Assembly (NCBI RefSeq): GCF_000280055.1
Contig: NZ_ALAB01000035.1
Location: forward strand, 2,501 to 66,500
Length of the DNA stretch: 64,000 nt
Direction: 5' to 3'
Source of the DNA: Alishewanella aestuarii B11
Lineage (GTDB): Bacteria > Pseudomonadota > Gammaproteobacteria > Enterobacterales > Alteromonadaceae
Shown here: positions 26,034 to 36,963 of the stretch, one piece after another
Layout of the letters: every line of letters starts with the position of its first letter
Position numbering within the stretch: the stretch's first letter is position 1
Program-made: the position numbers and the translations under genes
The notes under the pieces: generated by a model
Databases searched by the model: none
Seen by the model: the letters and a program-made list of their open reading frames with translations, nothing else
What the model was told of the DNA's origin: nothing

Positions 26034-26726
26034 ATGCTGCAATGGTCAGAAATCGATACCGTGTTATTGGATATGGACGGTACCCTGCTGGATCTGCATT
26101 TTGACAATTATTTCTGGCAGGTACATTTACCGGAGCGCTGGGCCGCCATTACCGGGATCAGCCCCGCTGAAGCCAGTGCCGAACTGATGGCCGAATACAG
26201 CAAGCTGCAGGGCAAACTGGAGTGGTACTGTCTGGATTACTGGGGGAAACGGCTGCAACTGCCGATCACTGAGCTTAAGCGGGAGATTATCGACAAGATC
26301 CGGATGCGTGATGATGTGCCGGAGTTTTTAACCGCGCTAAAAGCCAGTGGCCGCCATATTGCCCTGGTTACCAATGCACATCCCGACAGTTTGTCACTGA
26401 AACTGGAACGCACCGATCTGGCCAGATATATTGAGCAGTTAATTTCTACCCATGAATTCGGCGTCACCAAAGAAAGTCAGCAACTGTGGCATAAATTGCA
26501 GCACCGGCTCGGGTTTGATCCTGAGCGCACGCTCTTTGTCGATGACAGCCTGCCCATTCTGGAAGCGGCGCGTGAATTTGGCATCAAACATTTGCTCGGC
26601 GTGGCTAACCCGGACAGCCAAAAGCCAGGCAATCATTATCATGGCTTTAGCATGGTCACCGACTATCGCAGCCTGCTGGGCGATATCTACCAGAGCCGTG
26701 GTGTTCTGCCGGCCTCAGCCGGCTAA
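26034..26726 (+). CDS. yrfG: GMP/IMP 5'-nucleotidase YrfG
   Basis: 230 residues. HAD-superfamily phosphatase: motif I LLDMDGTLLDLHFDNYFW, motif II LVTNAH, a lysine after EFGVTKE, and motif IV LFVDDSLPIL. The family start with the FDNYFW segment is specific to YrfG. Ends 13 bases before the convergent gspN stop. Confidence 0.93.
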   Translation: MLQWSEIDTVLLDMDGTLLDLHFDNYFWQVHLPERWAAITGISPAEASAELMAEYSKLQGKLEWYCLDYWGKRLQLPITELKREIIDKIRMRDDVPEFLTALKASGRHIALVTNAHPDSLSLKLERTDLARYIEQLISTHEFGVTKESQQLWHKLQHRLGFDPERTLFVDDSLPILEAAREFGIKHLLGVANPDSQKPGNHYHGFSMVTDYRSLLGDIYQSRGVLPASAG

Positions 26727-26739
26727 GACCCTAGACGAC

Positions 26740-27498
26740 TTAGAAATTTAAGCGGTAACGGCCCTCAGCGTCGGGTGCGCCAACGAACTGCATCGCCTGA
26801 TGCACCTCAGCCGGCAGCTCTGCCGCTGGTTTCAGGGTGCCGCTAACCTGCAGTTTACCGGCAGCATTAACCGTTGCCCTTACGTCTAACGCCAGAATAT
26901 TGGCCGGATCGGTAATCAGCACCGGTTGTTGCTCGTCACACTCGAGGCGGGCATTAAACTGCTGCAGTTGCAACCAGGTACCTGTCGGCGGCTGCAGGCT
27001 GGCATCAAACCAGCTGAGCTGGCCAGCAAGGGTCTGGCAACGGCCACTTTGCAAAGTCAGACGCTGGATATCCAGCACTAACTCACCACCGGCCTGCACC
27101 GGCATCGGCAATTGCAGTAATGGCAGCAATAAAGGTACCGGCAGTTTAATCAGGCTGGAATGCACACTGATACCCGCCGGCGTGGCCCAGACCCGGGCCT
27201 GCAAATAGGGTTGCTGATTTTGCTGCACACTACCGGATTGCAGTGCCAGATCTAAGCGTAAGCGCAGTAATGACCAGGGATTAAGCTGCCAGTTCAGTTC
27301 ATTTAACTGCAGTTGCTGGAAGCGCAGCTGTTGCACCTTCCCCTGCCACAGGGTGCCCGTAACCTGACCCAGTTGCAGTTGTGGCGGCAAGCTCACCAGC
27401 TTTAACCACCAGGCTGCCGGCGTTAATACCAGCATAAACAGCAAGTAGGCAACCAAGCCCAGTGCGGCCAAAGGCCAATGTTGTTTCATACTACTCAA
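26740..27498 (-). CDS. gspN: T2SS protein GspN
   Basis: 252 residues, last gene of the operon. One N-terminal membrane helix (about 9-32), then a periplasmic domain that is glutamine- and leucine-rich. GspN is present in only some type II systems and its role is unclear. Overlaps gspM by 8 bases. Confidence 0.9.
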   Translation of the reverse strand: MSSMKQHWPLAALGLVAYLLFMLVLTPAAWWLKLVSLPPQLQLGQVTGTLWQGKVQQLRFQQLQLNELNWQLNPWSLLRLRLDLALQSGSVQQNQQPYLQARVWATPAGISVHSSLIKLPVPLLLPLLQLPMPVQAGGELVLDIQRLTLQSGRCQTLAGQLSWFDASLQPPTGTWLQLQQFNARLECDEQQPVLITDPANILALDVRATVNAAGKLQVSGTLKPAAELPAEVHQAMQFVGAPDAEGRYRLNF

Positions 27499-27958
27499 TC
27501 ACCATTCTGCGAACTCTGACAATACCGGCCTTATCTGTTGCGGCAACGTCTACCTGCACCAGCCGCACCCCGTTCTGATAGTACAGCTGATGCAACCAGG
27601 GCAACAATTGTTCGAACGCCACATCTTCCAGTACCAGTTGCAACTGCTCATTCTGCGGCTGCATCCGGCTAACCCGGATATTAAAGCTTCGGGCACTGGT
27701 GCTGATAATTTGCGACAAGCTGCCACCGCTGCGTGCCGTTACCGTGGCGCCCTGCAACAACGGAGCCGCCTGTTGTAACGCCTGCAGCTGTTGCTGCACC
27801 TGTTGAATTGCTACTGCGTTGCGCGCCTGTGCCTGGTGCAGTGGTTGCCACAACAGCCAGTAAAAGGCGCCGAGCAACAGCACAGGAACACAGAGTAACA
27901 GCAGTTGTTGTTCGCGTTGCGCTAAACCTTGCCACCAGAGCAGCACCCGTTGTTTCAT
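27491..27958 (-). CDS. gspM: T2SS inner membrane platform protein GspM
   Basis: 155 residues. Short cytoplasmic start, one membrane helix (LLLLCVPVLLLGAFYWLLW, about 19-38), a glutamine-rich coiled coil (45-70) and a small periplasmic domain (80-155). Partner of GspL. Overlaps gspL by 4 bases. Confidence 0.93.
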   Translation of the reverse strand: MKQRVLLWWQGLAQREQQLLLLCVPVLLLGAFYWLLWQPLHQAQARNAVAIQQVQQQLQALQQAAPLLQGATVTARSGGSLSQIISTSARSFNIRVSRMQPQNEQLQLVLEDVAFEQLLPWLHQLYYQNGVRLVQVDVAATDKAGIVRVRRMVIE

Positions 27959-29145
27959 ACCTTACCCCGCATTACTACTGTGCCCTGTACCCGGCTGCCA
28001 TCGTTGCTCAGCGCGCCCTGCTCTATGCTATAGCCGGCTTGCTCCAGCACGGTTTTTAACTGTTCAAAACTCTGAAAACCTGCAGCACTGGCTGAAAAGC
28101 GTAACTCATGCCGCGCCGCGTCATAGCGCAGTGAGTCAAGCTTCACATCCGGCAAGCCTTCCAAGCGTTGCTGTAGCGCCTGTAATTGCACAAAGAAATT
28201 CTGCTCGTTAGGTCCGACGCCGGCAGCCTGTAACTTCTGCTGTAACTGGCGGTTTAAATTCACGATCCGCTCACCCGGGAACAGCTGCAGATAATTAGTT
28301 TGCAGCTCGGCGGTCAATTGCGTCAGCTGCCGTTGCTGCTGCCAGACACCGATACCCAGCTGTAACAGATAGGCCAGCAGCAAGCCGCCAGCCAGGGCGG
28401 CACTGAGTCGCCATTGCTGCCAGGTTTTGTTCTGAGGCTTTTTCGGAGTATAGGGGCCTTGTAACAGGTTGAAACTGGTCGCAGTCAGGCCTCTGGCCAG
28501 TAAGGCCAGGGGTAACTCCGGAGCGGCAGCCTGATGTGGCTGGACAATATGTTCAGGCCAGGGACTGTACGTTGTCAGTTGTGGCAGAGCAGCCAACGCC
28601 AGGTAGTCCTGCCACCAGGCACTGTCGATCGCTGTTGCCTGCCAGCTGTCCAGTCGCAGTAACCATTGCTGTTGCAGTTCAATACAAGCCGGTAATGTAT
28701 CAGCTGGTAGTAATAACGCATCTGGCAGCATCCGGCTAACATTAAAGCCTGCCTGTTGCAACCAATCTAACCATTGCTGCAAACGTTCGCGCTGGCAAAT
28801 CGCAACCTGCTGCCGGTACTGCCCCTGCTGCAGTTCAGCCTGTCCGTGCGCAATAAAAAGCTTATCAATATCTTCAGCCTGCTCTTCTTCCAGCATATAG
28901 GGCAGCGCCTGCAGTAACTGACGGTTCGGTTTGGCCGGTAAGGTCACCGTTTTCAGTACCACATCTGCGGCCGGTACCAGCGCGATAACGTTGCGCCGTC
29001 CCAGCCGCTCGGCCAGCGCGGCTAGCGCCGCCACACCGGCAACCTCGCCACTGGCTATGATGTCTGCGGTTAGCGGTGCATAGACCAGCCAGCTGATTGG
29101 TTGTTCAGGCTGACTGGCCAGCCGGATTAGTAGTTGTTCATTCAC
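27955..29145 (-). CDS. gspL: T2SS platform protein GspL
   Basis: 396 residues. A cytoplasmic actin-like domain (about 1-235) recruits the ATPase GspE. One membrane helix (about 250-272) and a periplasmic ferredoxin-like domain (about 310-396) bind GspM. The segment LQALPYMLEEEQAEDID is characteristic. Overlaps gspK and gspM by 4 bases each. Confidence 0.94.
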   Translation of the reverse strand: MNEQLLIRLASQPEQPISWLVYAPLTADIIASGEVAGVAALAALAERLGRRNVIALVPAADVVLKTVTLPAKPNRQLLQALPYMLEEEQAEDIDKLFIAHGQAELQQGQYRQQVAICQRERLQQWLDWLQQAGFNVSRMLPDALLLPADTLPACIELQQQWLLRLDSWQATAIDSAWWQDYLALAALPQLTTYSPWPEHIVQPHQAAAPELPLALLARGLTATSFNLLQGPYTPKKPQNKTWQQWRLSAALAGGLLLAYLLQLGIGVWQQQRQLTQLTAELQTNYLQLFPGERIVNLNRQLQQKLQAAGVGPNEQNFFVQLQALQQRLEGLPDVKLDSLRYDAARHELRFSASAAGFQSFEQLKTVLEQAGYSIEQGALSNDGSRVQGTVVMRGKV

Positions 29146-30134
29146 CCCTGGCCTCCAAAGCGCCGGGCCAAAACCCTGATGGCATTATTTTCTTCTCGTT
29201 TAAATAGTGTACTTTGCTGAAAACCACTTTCCTGATAAGCCGTCGTTGCCTGTAACCGGAAATACTCGGATTTGACGGCCAGTGCCGCCTTCACATCGGC
29301 CGGCACTGTCAGCCCGGCCAGCGCCGGGCTTTGTAGAAAACTTTCTACATCGGTGTAGCCCTGCTCCGGCCGGTTTAATACCGCATCCTGCGCCTGAGTT
29401 TCGGTCATCTCCGGTAGCAGCGCCTGTAACAGGACGGCGCTTTGCTCCGTTAACGTATTCACATTCAGCAGCAATACATCGTTTTCCGGCAGCACGCAAA
29501 TATAAGGCAGCAGTAATTGATAATCTGCCGGCGTCAGATCGAGGATTAACCGCAGTTCAGTCTCCGACACCATCAAGCTGTTGGCGGTATAATAGGGAAA
29601 TAACAAGGCGGCATAATCGTCCTGTTCCGCGCCCCCGGCAGAATTCAGAATACCATCCTCGTCCAGCCAATCACTGAGCCGCGCCGTCAGATTCTCGGCC
29701 GGCATACTGAGATCGGCTGCCACCAGCTCCAGTAAACGCAGGAAGGTGCGCTGCGCCAGCGTCTGCACCTGACCTTGTTGCCGGTCTGGTTGTTTTTGCA
29801 ACGCATTCAGGTTAAAGCAACTGTTCAGATCACGGATTTCTCCGGCGATCTGGCCGTCATCCACCATAAAGCTCGCGCCCTGCTGCGCCCAATCCTGCCC
29901 CAGATGCACCACATCCTGCCCTTGCAACGAACGACGCAACAACACCCGGGTAAAGGCTTCTGCCCCCATTGCATACCAAAACGCCTGCTGCTGTTGCTGC
30001 AAATTCTGTTGCCGTTGTATTTGCAACTGCAAGCGGCCACTCATCTCAACCGCCAGCACGACCACAATCGCCACGATCAAGAGTACGGTGATTAAGGCTG
30101 CGCCTCCTTGTGACCGCGGATAGCATCTGTTCAT
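29142..30134 (-). CDS. gspK: T2SS tip pseudopilin GspK
   Basis: 330 residues, the large minor pseudopilin. Prepilin leader MNRCYPRSQGG followed by AALITVLLIVAIVVVLAVEM. It lacks the glutamate found at +5 in other pseudopilins, as is normal for GspK at the pseudopilus tip. A large periplasmic domain contains WLDEDG and a helix-hairpin-helix-like LLLNVNTLTEQSAVLL. Overlaps both neighbours by 4 bases. Confidence 0.94.
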   Translation of the reverse strand: MNRCYPRSQGGAALITVLLIVAIVVVLAVEMSGRLQLQIQRQQNLQQQQQAFWYAMGAEAFTRVLLRRSLQGQDVVHLGQDWAQQGASFMVDDGQIAGEIRDLNSCFNLNALQKQPDRQQGQVQTLAQRTFLRLLELVAADLSMPAENLTARLSDWLDEDGILNSAGGAEQDDYAALLFPYYTANSLMVSETELRLILDLTPADYQLLLPYICVLPENDVLLLNVNTLTEQSAVLLQALLPEMTETQAQDAVLNRPEQGYTDVESFLQSPALAGLTVPADVKAALAVKSEYFRLQATTAYQESGFQQSTLFKREENNAIRVLARRFGGQG

Positions 30135-30745
30135 TCAGCACCCCGCCACAAGCCATCCGGCAACACGTATAAGCGCTCAATTTCACCCAGCTGTTGTTGC
30201 TTTAGCGTGACCTTCACCGCCTGCGGTAAATACTGATGATGCCAACGCTCTTCCCAGCGTTCGTTATACCAGTATTCAATTGCAAAGGCCTCAACACCGT
30301 CCAGTAACATCTGCTGTTGCGGCTCAGTGTCATTGACCGCGTCGACGTATAAGGTAAACAAACGTTGTAATTGCCCGTCTTGCAGGCGATAGGCCACAGC
30401 CTGCAATTCGCTGCGGGGCAGCAACATCCCCGGATTACGCCAGCCCTGGCGGGTAAAGCTGATACCATGATCTTCACTACCGAGCAAAAACGGCTCACCC
30501 CACAAGCGCTCTTGTTTCGGCGGGTCTCCCTGGATCCGGACCTGCCGGGCACTGATCTGCAGCAAATCACGCTCCAGCAGCAGCATGGCCTGTTGTAACT
30601 GGCGCAGTTGTGCTAAGTGCTGCCGTGATAATTCATCACTTTGCGTGACATTACTCAGAATGGCGACCGAGGCTAATCCCACCATCGCAAAGATCGCCGT
30701 CGCCAATAACATTTCGATAAAGGTAAAACCCTTAACCCGGCGCAT
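30131..30745 (-). CDS. gspJ: T2SS minor pseudopilin GspJ
   Basis: 204 residues. Type III signal MRRVKG followed by FTFIEMLLATAIFAMVG, with the +5 glutamate. Forms the tip complex with GspI and GspK. Overlaps gspI by 14 bases. Confidence 0.95.
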   Translation of the reverse strand: MRRVKGFTFIEMLLATAIFAMVGLASVAILSNVTQSDELSRQHLAQLRQLQQAMLLLERDLLQISARQVRIQGDPPKQERLWGEPFLLGSEDHGISFTRQGWRNPGMLLPRSELQAVAYRLQDGQLQRLFTLYVDAVNDTEPQQQMLLDGVEAFAIEYWYNERWEERWHHQYLPQAVKVTLKQQQLGEIERLYVLPDGLWRGAE

Positions 30746-31109
30746 CGGGACGCCCTATATAGGTTTTCAGCTGATAGACGACTTGCTCCGGCTGCTCAGC
30801 CAGGCGCACGCTAATCTGCAGCTCGCGCAGATCCTGATCAGGCACCGTAACGGCTCGTAATTGCCATTGCCAATCCCGGTTGCCGAGGCTGACTTCGCCC
30901 TGCTCCAGCTCACGCGGTGGCCAGCTGCGATTCAGTTGCGCCTGCTGTAGTTGATTATTGGCAATCATGCTGGCGAGTGTTAATTCTTCCAACTGAGCAA
31001 CGGCGCGTAAATGACTGGCACTGGCCTGCAAAATGGCCGCACCGGCGGTGGCAAAAATCGCCAGCGCGATCAGCACTTCCAGCAAAGTAAAACCGCGCCA
31101 CTGCCGCAT
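30732..31109 (-). CDS. gspI: T2SS minor pseudopilin GspI
   Basis: 125 residues. Leader MRQWRG then FTLLEVLIALAIFATAGAAI. Overlaps gspH by one base. Requires a prepilin peptidase not encoded in this window. Confidence 0.95.
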   Translation of the reverse strand: MRQWRGFTLLEVLIALAIFATAGAAILQASASHLRAVAQLEELTLASMIANNQLQQAQLNRSWPPRELEQGEVSLGNRDWQWQLRAVTVPDQDLRELQISVRLAEQPEQVVYQLKTYIGRPDAPG

Positions 31110-31675
31110 TATTCTGCTCCGCTAAAGCGGCTGAGCGGGACACTGAAATCGGTACCCACCCGCACCTGCACGGGCGGCCGTTGCTCAGCGGCCTGCAACA
31201 CTAAACGAAAGGGGGTAATTTCACCGGAAGATAAAATAAATACCTGTGGCAGAGGGGGTTTATTCGCAGCAGGCGCATCGGTAGCCTCAGCTTGCGCTTC
31301 CTGCTGCCAGCTGACCTGGCCAAGCAAATTAAACTCAGCACCAGGCAAGCCTTCTAATTCCAGCAGCAGTGACAATTGCTCCGGCAACTGATAGGTTTTA
31401 GCGGCGGCAACCTCAGGCGCCCATTGCCAACCATCCGGCCCATAATAAACGAAGGCATATTGTTGCTGACTCACCACCAGACCCCATTCCTGCTGTCTCA
31501 GCAACGCCGTGTCGGCAATAAACTGAAACACCTGGCTAAAGCGCGTTGCTTCGCGTTCCAGCCGCTGCTCGGTGCTATCGCCGCTAAAGGTAAATACCAC
31601 CGCACTGGCTAAAATACCAATCAGCAGCAACACCAGCATCACTTCCAGCAAGGTAAAGCCGGCACGGCGCAGCAT
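31109..31675 (-). CDS. gspH: T2SS minor pseudopilin GspH
   Basis: 188 residues. Leader MLRRAG then FTLLEVMLVLLLIGILASAV. The globular domain follows. One-base overlap with gspG. Confidence 0.93.
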   Translation of the reverse strand: MLRRAGFTLLEVMLVLLLIGILASAVVFTFSGDSTEQRLEREATRFSQVFQFIADTALLRQQEWGLVVSQQQYAFVYYGPDGWQWAPEVAAAKTYQLPEQLSLLLELEGLPGAEFNLLGQVSWQQEAQAEATDAPAANKPPLPQVFILSSGEITPFRLVLQAAEQRPPVQVRVGTDFSVPLSRFSGAE

Positions 31676-32127
31676 CAGTTACCGCCAGCGCCATCCGCGT
31701 CAAGATTCCAGTTGCCGATATCATCATTGGTACCGGCTACCCGATCCGGGCCCTTACTAAAGACATCAATCCGCCCTAACTGTCCGGGACTGACCAGAAT
31801 ATACTCCTCTCCCCAGGGATCCTTTGGTAAACGCCGGATAAAGCCACCCTCCGGAAAGACCCGCGGTACCGGCTGCGAGGTGGGCGCCGTGACCAGAGCG
31901 TCGAGGCCCTGCTCTGTTGTCGGGTAGAAACCATTACGCAGGCGATACATATCCAAAGCGCTTTCCAGTTGCTGAATATCCACCACCACTTTTTGCCGTG
32001 CCGCCTGTTCCTGATTACCCATCAGGTTAGGCACCACCATACTGGCAATGATGCCGAGGATCACGATGACCACCATCACTTCCAGCAGAGTAAAACCTTG
32101 TTGCTTTTGCCTTAACATCTTAAGCAC
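31675..32127 (-). CDS. gspG: T2SS major pseudopilin GspG
   Basis: 150 residues. Leader ending KQQG, then FTLLEVMVVIVILGIIASMV. The family's DMYRLRNGFYPTTEQGLDAL and RRLPKDPWGEEY are present, with the calcium-binding loop region near the C-terminus (GPDRVAGTNDDIGNW). Polymerises into the pseudopilus. Overlaps gspF by 8 bases. Confidence 0.97.
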   Translation of the reverse strand: MLKMLRQKQQGFTLLEVMVVIVILGIIASMVVPNLMGNQEQAARQKVVVDIQQLESALDMYRLRNGFYPTTEQGLDALVTAPTSQPVPRVFPEGGFIRRLPKDPWGEEYILVSPGQLGRIDVFSKGPDRVAGTNDDIGNWNLDADGAGGN

Positions 32128-33340
32128 CTACCATATTATTTAACGCTAAAATGGGTTGTAGTATTGCCAGTACGATAAATAACACCATACCTGCCATCAC
32201 GGCCACCAGCACGGGTTCAAACACCTTTAGCGAGACCTTAACCAGGGTTTCAAATTCGGTGTCCTGCGCATTGGCGGCACGTGCCAGCATGGCATCTAAC
32301 TGCCCGCTTTTTTCACCGCTGGCTATCATATGCAGCATCATCGGCGGGAACAAGCGGCTTTGTTCCAGCGCACTTTTTAATGAAGCCCCTTCCCGTACTC
32401 TGGCGGTGGCATCGGCCAGCGCCAGTCGCATATAGCTGTTACTGAGCACTTCGGCACTGATCCGCATCGCCTCCAGCAACGGCACCGCACTGGCATTCAA
32501 AATACTGAGCGTCCGGGCAAAGCGTGCCGTATTCAGCCCGCGCGCCACCTTGCCCAGCAAGCCCAGCCGCAATACCAGCTGGTCCCACTGCAAGCGCAAG
32601 CCGGGTTTTTGTAAGGCGCGCTGCCAGGCTACTGCTGTCAGTAAGATCGCCAGTAACACTAAGACACCGTAATGGCGTAAAAAGTCACTGGCCGCAATTA
32701 AGAATAGTGTCGAGCCGGGTAACGATTCTCCCATATGCTCAAACTGTACGACGATCTTCGGCACTACCGCCGCCAGCAGGATGCTGATCACCAGGATGGC
32801 AAAGCCGGTCAGAATTAACGGGTAGAGCATCGCCTGCAGGATCTGACTGCGCATATACTGGCGCTGCTCGGTATAATCCGCCAGCCGGTTTAATACCTGC
32901 TCCAGATGGCCGGATTTTTCGCCGGCCGCCACCATCGAGCGGAATAAATGATCAAACACATACGGAAACTCCGCCAGCCCCTCTGCCAGACTGTAGCCTT
33001 CTACGACCTTAGAGCGCACCGCCATCAGCATATTTTTCAGGCGGGGTTTCTCGCACTGCTCGGCAACCGCTAACAACGCGCTTTCTATCGGCAGCGCGGC
33101 CTCAACCAGGGTGGCCAGTTGCCGGGTGATCAGCGCCAATTCGGCAGCAGATATCCGCCGCTGCAACCAGGGGCCGCGGTTGGCGAGTTTTTTTTCCTGC
33201 TGTGACGCCAGTTCCACACTGAGCGGCGTCAGTTTACGCTCACGTAAAATTTGCCGGGCGTGGCGCGCGTTATCAGCCTCCAACACCCCTTTATTTTTTT
33301 TACCGCTGCTATCTAATGCCTGAAACTCAAAGGCCGCCAT
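32120..33340 (-). CDS. gspF: T2SS inner membrane protein GspF
   Basis: 406 residues. Two repeated cytoplasmic helical domains (about 70-170 and 270-375) and three membrane helices (about 170-190, 220-240, 375-400). ISAAELALITRQLATLVEA and MLHMIASGEKSGQLD are signature segments. Platform core that contacts GspE and GspL. Confidence 0.96.
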   Translation of the reverse strand: MAAFEFQALDSSGKKNKGVLEADNARHARQILRERKLTPLSVELASQQEKKLANRGPWLQRRISAAELALITRQLATLVEAALPIESALLAVAEQCEKPRLKNMLMAVRSKVVEGYSLAEGLAEFPYVFDHLFRSMVAAGEKSGHLEQVLNRLADYTEQRQYMRSQILQAMLYPLILTGFAILVISILLAAVVPKIVVQFEHMGESLPGSTLFLIAASDFLRHYGVLVLLAILLTAVAWQRALQKPGLRLQWDQLVLRLGLLGKVARGLNTARFARTLSILNASAVPLLEAMRISAEVLSNSYMRLALADATARVREGASLKSALEQSRLFPPMMLHMIASGEKSGQLDAMLARAANAQDTEFETLVKVSLKVFEPVLVAVMAGMVLFIVLAILQPILALNNMVGA

Positions 33341-34845
33341 TACAGATCCTCACGGGTAACCCGCAGCACTTCTTCCAGCGTGGTTACGCCGGCAAGCACC
33401 TTAGAGAAACCATCGCTACGAATACTGGGGCTCAGTGCCCGGGCGTATTTTTCAATCGCCTGCTCGCCCTTACCATTATGGATCATCTCACGCATCTGCT
33501 CATCCACCACAATCAGCTCATGGATACCGGTACGGCCGCGATAGCCGGTATCATTACAGTGCTCGCAACCGACAGCGCGATAGATCAGCGCGCCTTCTTT
33601 CTTGGTAATACCCAGCAGATGACGTTCTTCTTTATCCGGCTCATGTGCAGCTTTGCAATGCGGGCAAAGCGTACGCACCAAGCGCTGCGCCAGTACCCCC
33701 AGTAAGCTAGACGACAGTAAGAACGCCTCCACCCCCATATCCTCCAGCCGGGTAATGGCGCCGGCAGCGGTATTGGTATGCAGGGTCGATAGCACCAGGT
33801 GACCGGTCAAACTGGCCTGCACCGCAATCTGTGCCGTTTCCAGGTCGCGGATCTCCCCTACCATCACCACATCCGGGTCTTGCCGTAAAATGGCTCTCAG
33901 ACCGCGGGCAAAGGTCATATTCACCTTGGTATTGACCTGGGTCTGGCCGATACCTTCCAGTTCGTATTCGATTGGATCCTCTACCGTCAGGATATTCCGA
34001 TCTTTAGTATTAATTTCGGTTAAACCGGCGTACAACGTGGTACTTTTACCGGAGCCGGTAGGACCTGTCACCAGGATAATGCCATGCGGTTTTAGGATCA
34101 GCTGCGAGAACAGCTGCTGCACGGCAGGGGTCATGCCCAGATCCGCTAAATTCAGGTGCGAATTGTTTTTATCCAGTAACCGCAGCACCACCCGTTCGCC
34201 ATGACTGGACGGCATCGTCGAAACCCGCACATCCACCGCCCGCCCGGCGATCCGCAGACTAATACGGCCATCCTGTGGTACGCGTTTTTCGGCAATATCC
34301 AGCTTCGCCATAACCTTGATCCGTGATACCAGCAGGCTGGACAGGCGGCGATTTGGCCGCAGCACTTCGCGCAGCAAGCCGTCGACCCGGAAGCGGATAA
34401 TCAGCGCTTTTTCAAAGGTTTCGATATGAATATCTGAGGCGCCAAGCTTAATGGCTTCGCCGAGCATGGCGTTAATCAGTTTGATAATGGGCGCATCGTC
34501 TTCGTTTTCCAGCAGGTCTTCGGCTTCCGGGATATCTTCCGCCAGTGACGCCAGATCGACCTCGTTACCGATATCTTCCATAATCTGCTGCGCTTCACTG
34601 GAATCGCGCTGATAGGCGGCTTCCAGCAGAGCTTCAAAAGCCAGAGCATCCAGTTGCTGCACCTTAAACGGCTGCGCCAGCAAACGACGCACTTCCAGTA
34701 ACGCCTGTGGCGGCGTGGCCGGCTGCACGTAGAGCAACCAGCCATCGTGATGCGGCTGCAGCAGCACGCCAAACCTTTTGGCGAAACTAAAGGGCAATCG
34801 CACCCGCTGCGTCAGTACCGGATTAAGTTGTTCCATCTCTGTCAT
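33340..34845 (-). CDS. gspE: T2SS assembly ATPase GspE
   Basis: 501 residues. N-terminal domain binds GspL. The ATPase core has Walker [16 protein letters not shown], an Asp box, Walker [19 protein letters not shown] and His box [15 protein letters not shown]. Four cysteines (CPHC and CEHC) form the usual zinc site, followed by [12 protein letters not shown]. Powers pseudopilus assembly. Overlaps gspF by one base and gspD by 4. Confidence 0.97.
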   Translation of the reverse strand: MTEMEQLNPVLTQRVRLPFSFAKRFGVLLQPHHDGWLLYVQPATPPQALLEVRRLLAQPFKVQQLDALAFEALLEAAYQRDSSEAQQIMEDIGNEVDLASLAEDIPEAEDLLENEDDAPIIKLINAMLGEAIKLGASDIHIETFEKALIIRFRVDGLLREVLRPNRRLSSLLVSRIKVMAKLDIAEKRVPQDGRISLRIAGRAVDVRVSTMPSSHGERVVLRLLDKNNSHLNLADLGMTPAVQQLFSQLILKPHGIILVTGPTGSGKSTTLYAGLTEINTKDRNILTVEDPIEYELEGIGQTQVNTKVNMTFARGLRAILRQDPDVVMVGEIRDLETAQIAVQASLTGHLVLSTLHTNTAAGAITRLEDMGVEAFLLSSSLLGVLAQRLVRTLCPHCKAAHEPDKEERHLLGITKKEGALIYRAVGCEHCNDTGYRGRTGIHELIVVDEQMREMIHNGKGEQAIEKYARALSPSIRSDGFSKVLAGVTTLEEVLRVTREDL

Positions 34846-36935
34846 GGCTTAGGCTGTCCTGCCGGCGGCTGTGGCTCTTGCTGTTGCATAAACTCTTCAA
34901 AACTCGGCGGCAGCTTCAGGCTGTCGTCCCATTCCGGCAAAATCGCCTGCCGGGTTTGTGGCATTAAGCGGATCCCTTCCTGGTCACGTTTAATTTGCTC
35001 GGCGCGGATAAAGTTATATTTTTGCTTACTGATGCCATTAATGGCATTGCCGTCGCGCACTATAGTGGCACGAATAAACACCATCAGGTTGCGTTTGCGT
35101 TTGCTGACACTGGTTGATTTAAACAGATGGCCCAGTACCGGGATATCACCCAACAGCGGCACCTTGGATTCACTTTCCTGCACATCTTCGTCAATCAAAC
35201 CACCCAGTACAATAGTCGCACCATCGTCCGCCATCACGGTGGTTTTGATTTCACGCTTATTAATAGTGATATCGACCGCTGTTGCGCCACCAATACTGGA
35301 AACTTCCTGCTCGATCACCAGCTGCACGGCATCACCTTCGTTGATTTGTGGTGTCACCTTGAGCTTAATGCCCACTTCTTGCCGCTGTACTTGCTGGAAC
35401 GGGTTGGTATTGTTAGAGCCCAGTGACGAGCCGGTGATAATCGGCACTTCCTGACCGACCAGGAAAATCGCTTCCTGATTATCCATGGTCGTAATATGGG
35501 GTGTCGCCAGTACGTTGGAGTTGGTGCTGGTACGCACGGCCTGCAAGATCGCCGCCCAGTTACCATTGTAGAACCCCAGCAAGGCGCCATTGAGCCCTTG
35601 CAGGGCCTGAGCTAAGCCGGAGTAGTCACGATTGGTATCTGGCGTAGTGGTGGTAATTAACTCACCGGTAGTCGGGTCACGCGATTGCGTGGTAGTACCG
35701 CGGGTGATCTGCGAAGCCTGAGCTGCGCCAGCCGCAATATTCACGATCGGAATAGTATTAGTGCCGGTAAAGTTAGTGCCACCGCCATTGGCGTTTAGCC
35801 ACTGTACGCCGAAATCGGTGCCGTTACCGTCAAACACCTCGACAATAATGGCTTCGACCAGGACCTGAGCACGCCGGATATCCAGCTGCCGTACCACATC
35901 CTCCAAAGAGCGCATCATATCCGGCTGCGCGGTAATCACCAACGAATTACTGTCGGCATGCGCTTCAATACTAATAGAACGGCCACCAGCTGCCCGTCTG
36001 GGTGCCGGTTGTCCGCTCTGTTGCGCGCCCTGGGCTTCGGCAGCAATAGAATCACTTACCCCGGTGAGCACCGGCACCAGGTCTTCCGCTTTGGCATACT
36101 TCAGATAAAACACCCGGGTATTACCGCTGGTTTGTAACTCTGCATCCAAACGGCGGGCTAATTCAATGACCCGCTGCCGGGCTTGGGCTTCGCCACTGAC
36201 AATCACGCTGTTGGTGCGTTCATCGGCGACAATCCGTGGCACCAGAAAATCCGGTTGCTCGCCCCGGTTCTGGGTGCGGTAGATGCTCTCCAGAATCCTG
36301 ACAATTTCTGCAGCCGAAGCAAAGTTCAGTTTCAGAATTTCCAGCTCCTGATCACCCGCTTTATCTACCCTTTGAATAATATCCACCAACCGGTTTACCA
36401 GCGCAGCAGGGCCGGTCATCATAATCACGTTGGACGGGTCATAGTTCACCACATGACCGCCACCGCCCTGGTTAACAAACTGCCGTAACAGAGGCGCCAG
36501 TTCACGCACTGAAACATTGCGCACCGGAACCACCCGTGTCACCATCTCATCGCCATAGCCCGGCGCCTCATCCCCAACCACCGGGATATTCGAGGTTTTC
36601 GCATCCTTGTCGCGTACCACCTTCAGGATGCCGCTCTCCATCTCGACCACAGCAAAACCGTAGACTTGAAGTACGTTTAAGAAGAATTGGTAGTACTGTT
36701 CTTCCGTCAGCATATCGTAGCTGCGCACATTAATCCGGCCACGGACCTGCGGATCGACAATGATGGTTTTTTTCAGGTTCATACCGACGATATTGATAAA
36801 CTCATTAATGTCGGTACCTTTGAAATTGGGAGAGTAGCGAATGTCGCTGTCCGCCACGACGCTGAAGCTAAGTAGCGCAGCCAGCAGCGCCGTCGCCAAC
36901 GGGCGTCTTGCCCTGGAGAAAAAAGCTGATTTCAT
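34842..36935 (-). CDS. gspD: T2SS outer membrane secretin GspD
   Basis: 697 residues. Signal peptide (about 1-28, cleavage near SVVADS). N0 domain at about 30-110 ([18 protein letters not shown]), N1-N3 at about 125-360, and the secretin barrel from about 400 to 650 with VPIITGSSL and the signature [21 protein letters not shown]3 holds a serine/glutamine/alanine-rich insert. A short C-terminal tail ends in PPAGQPKP. No pilotin gene is visible nearby. Confidence 0.96.
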   Translation of the reverse strand: MKSAFFSRARRPLATALLAALLSFSVVADSDIRYSPNFKGTDINEFINIVGMNLKKTIIVDPQVRGRINVRSYDMLTEEQYYQFFLNVLQVYGFAVVEMESGILKVVRDKDAKTSNIPVVGDEAPGYGDEMVTRVVPVRNVSVRELAPLLRQFVNQGGGGHVVNYDPSNVIMMTGPAALVNRLVDIIQRVDKAGDQELEILKLNFASAAEIVRILESIYRTQNRGEQPDFLVPRIVADERTNSVIVSGEAQARQRVIELARRLDAELQTSGNTRVFYLKYAKAEDLVPVLTGVSDSIAAEAQGAQQSGQPAPRRAAGGRSISIEAHADSNSLVITAQPDMMRSLEDVVRQLDIRRAQVLVEAIIVEVFDGNGTDFGVQWLNANGGGTNFTGTNTIPIVNIAAGAAQASQITRGTTTQSRDPTTGELITTTTPDTNRDYSGLAQALQGLNGALLGFYNGNWAAILQAVRTSTNSNVLATPHITTMDNQEAIFLVGQEVPIITGSSLGSNNTNPFQQVQRQEVGIKLKVTPQINEGDAVQLVIEQEVSSIGGATAVDITINKREIKTTVMADDGATIVLGGLIDEDVQESESKVPLLGDIPVLGHLFKSTSVSKRKRNLMVFIRATIVRDGNAINGISKQKYNFIRAEQIKRDQEGIRLMPQTRQAILPEWDDSLKLPPSFEEFMQQQEPQPPAGQPKP

Positions 36936-36963
36936 GAGAGATTAACCAATTCTTATCGTTATT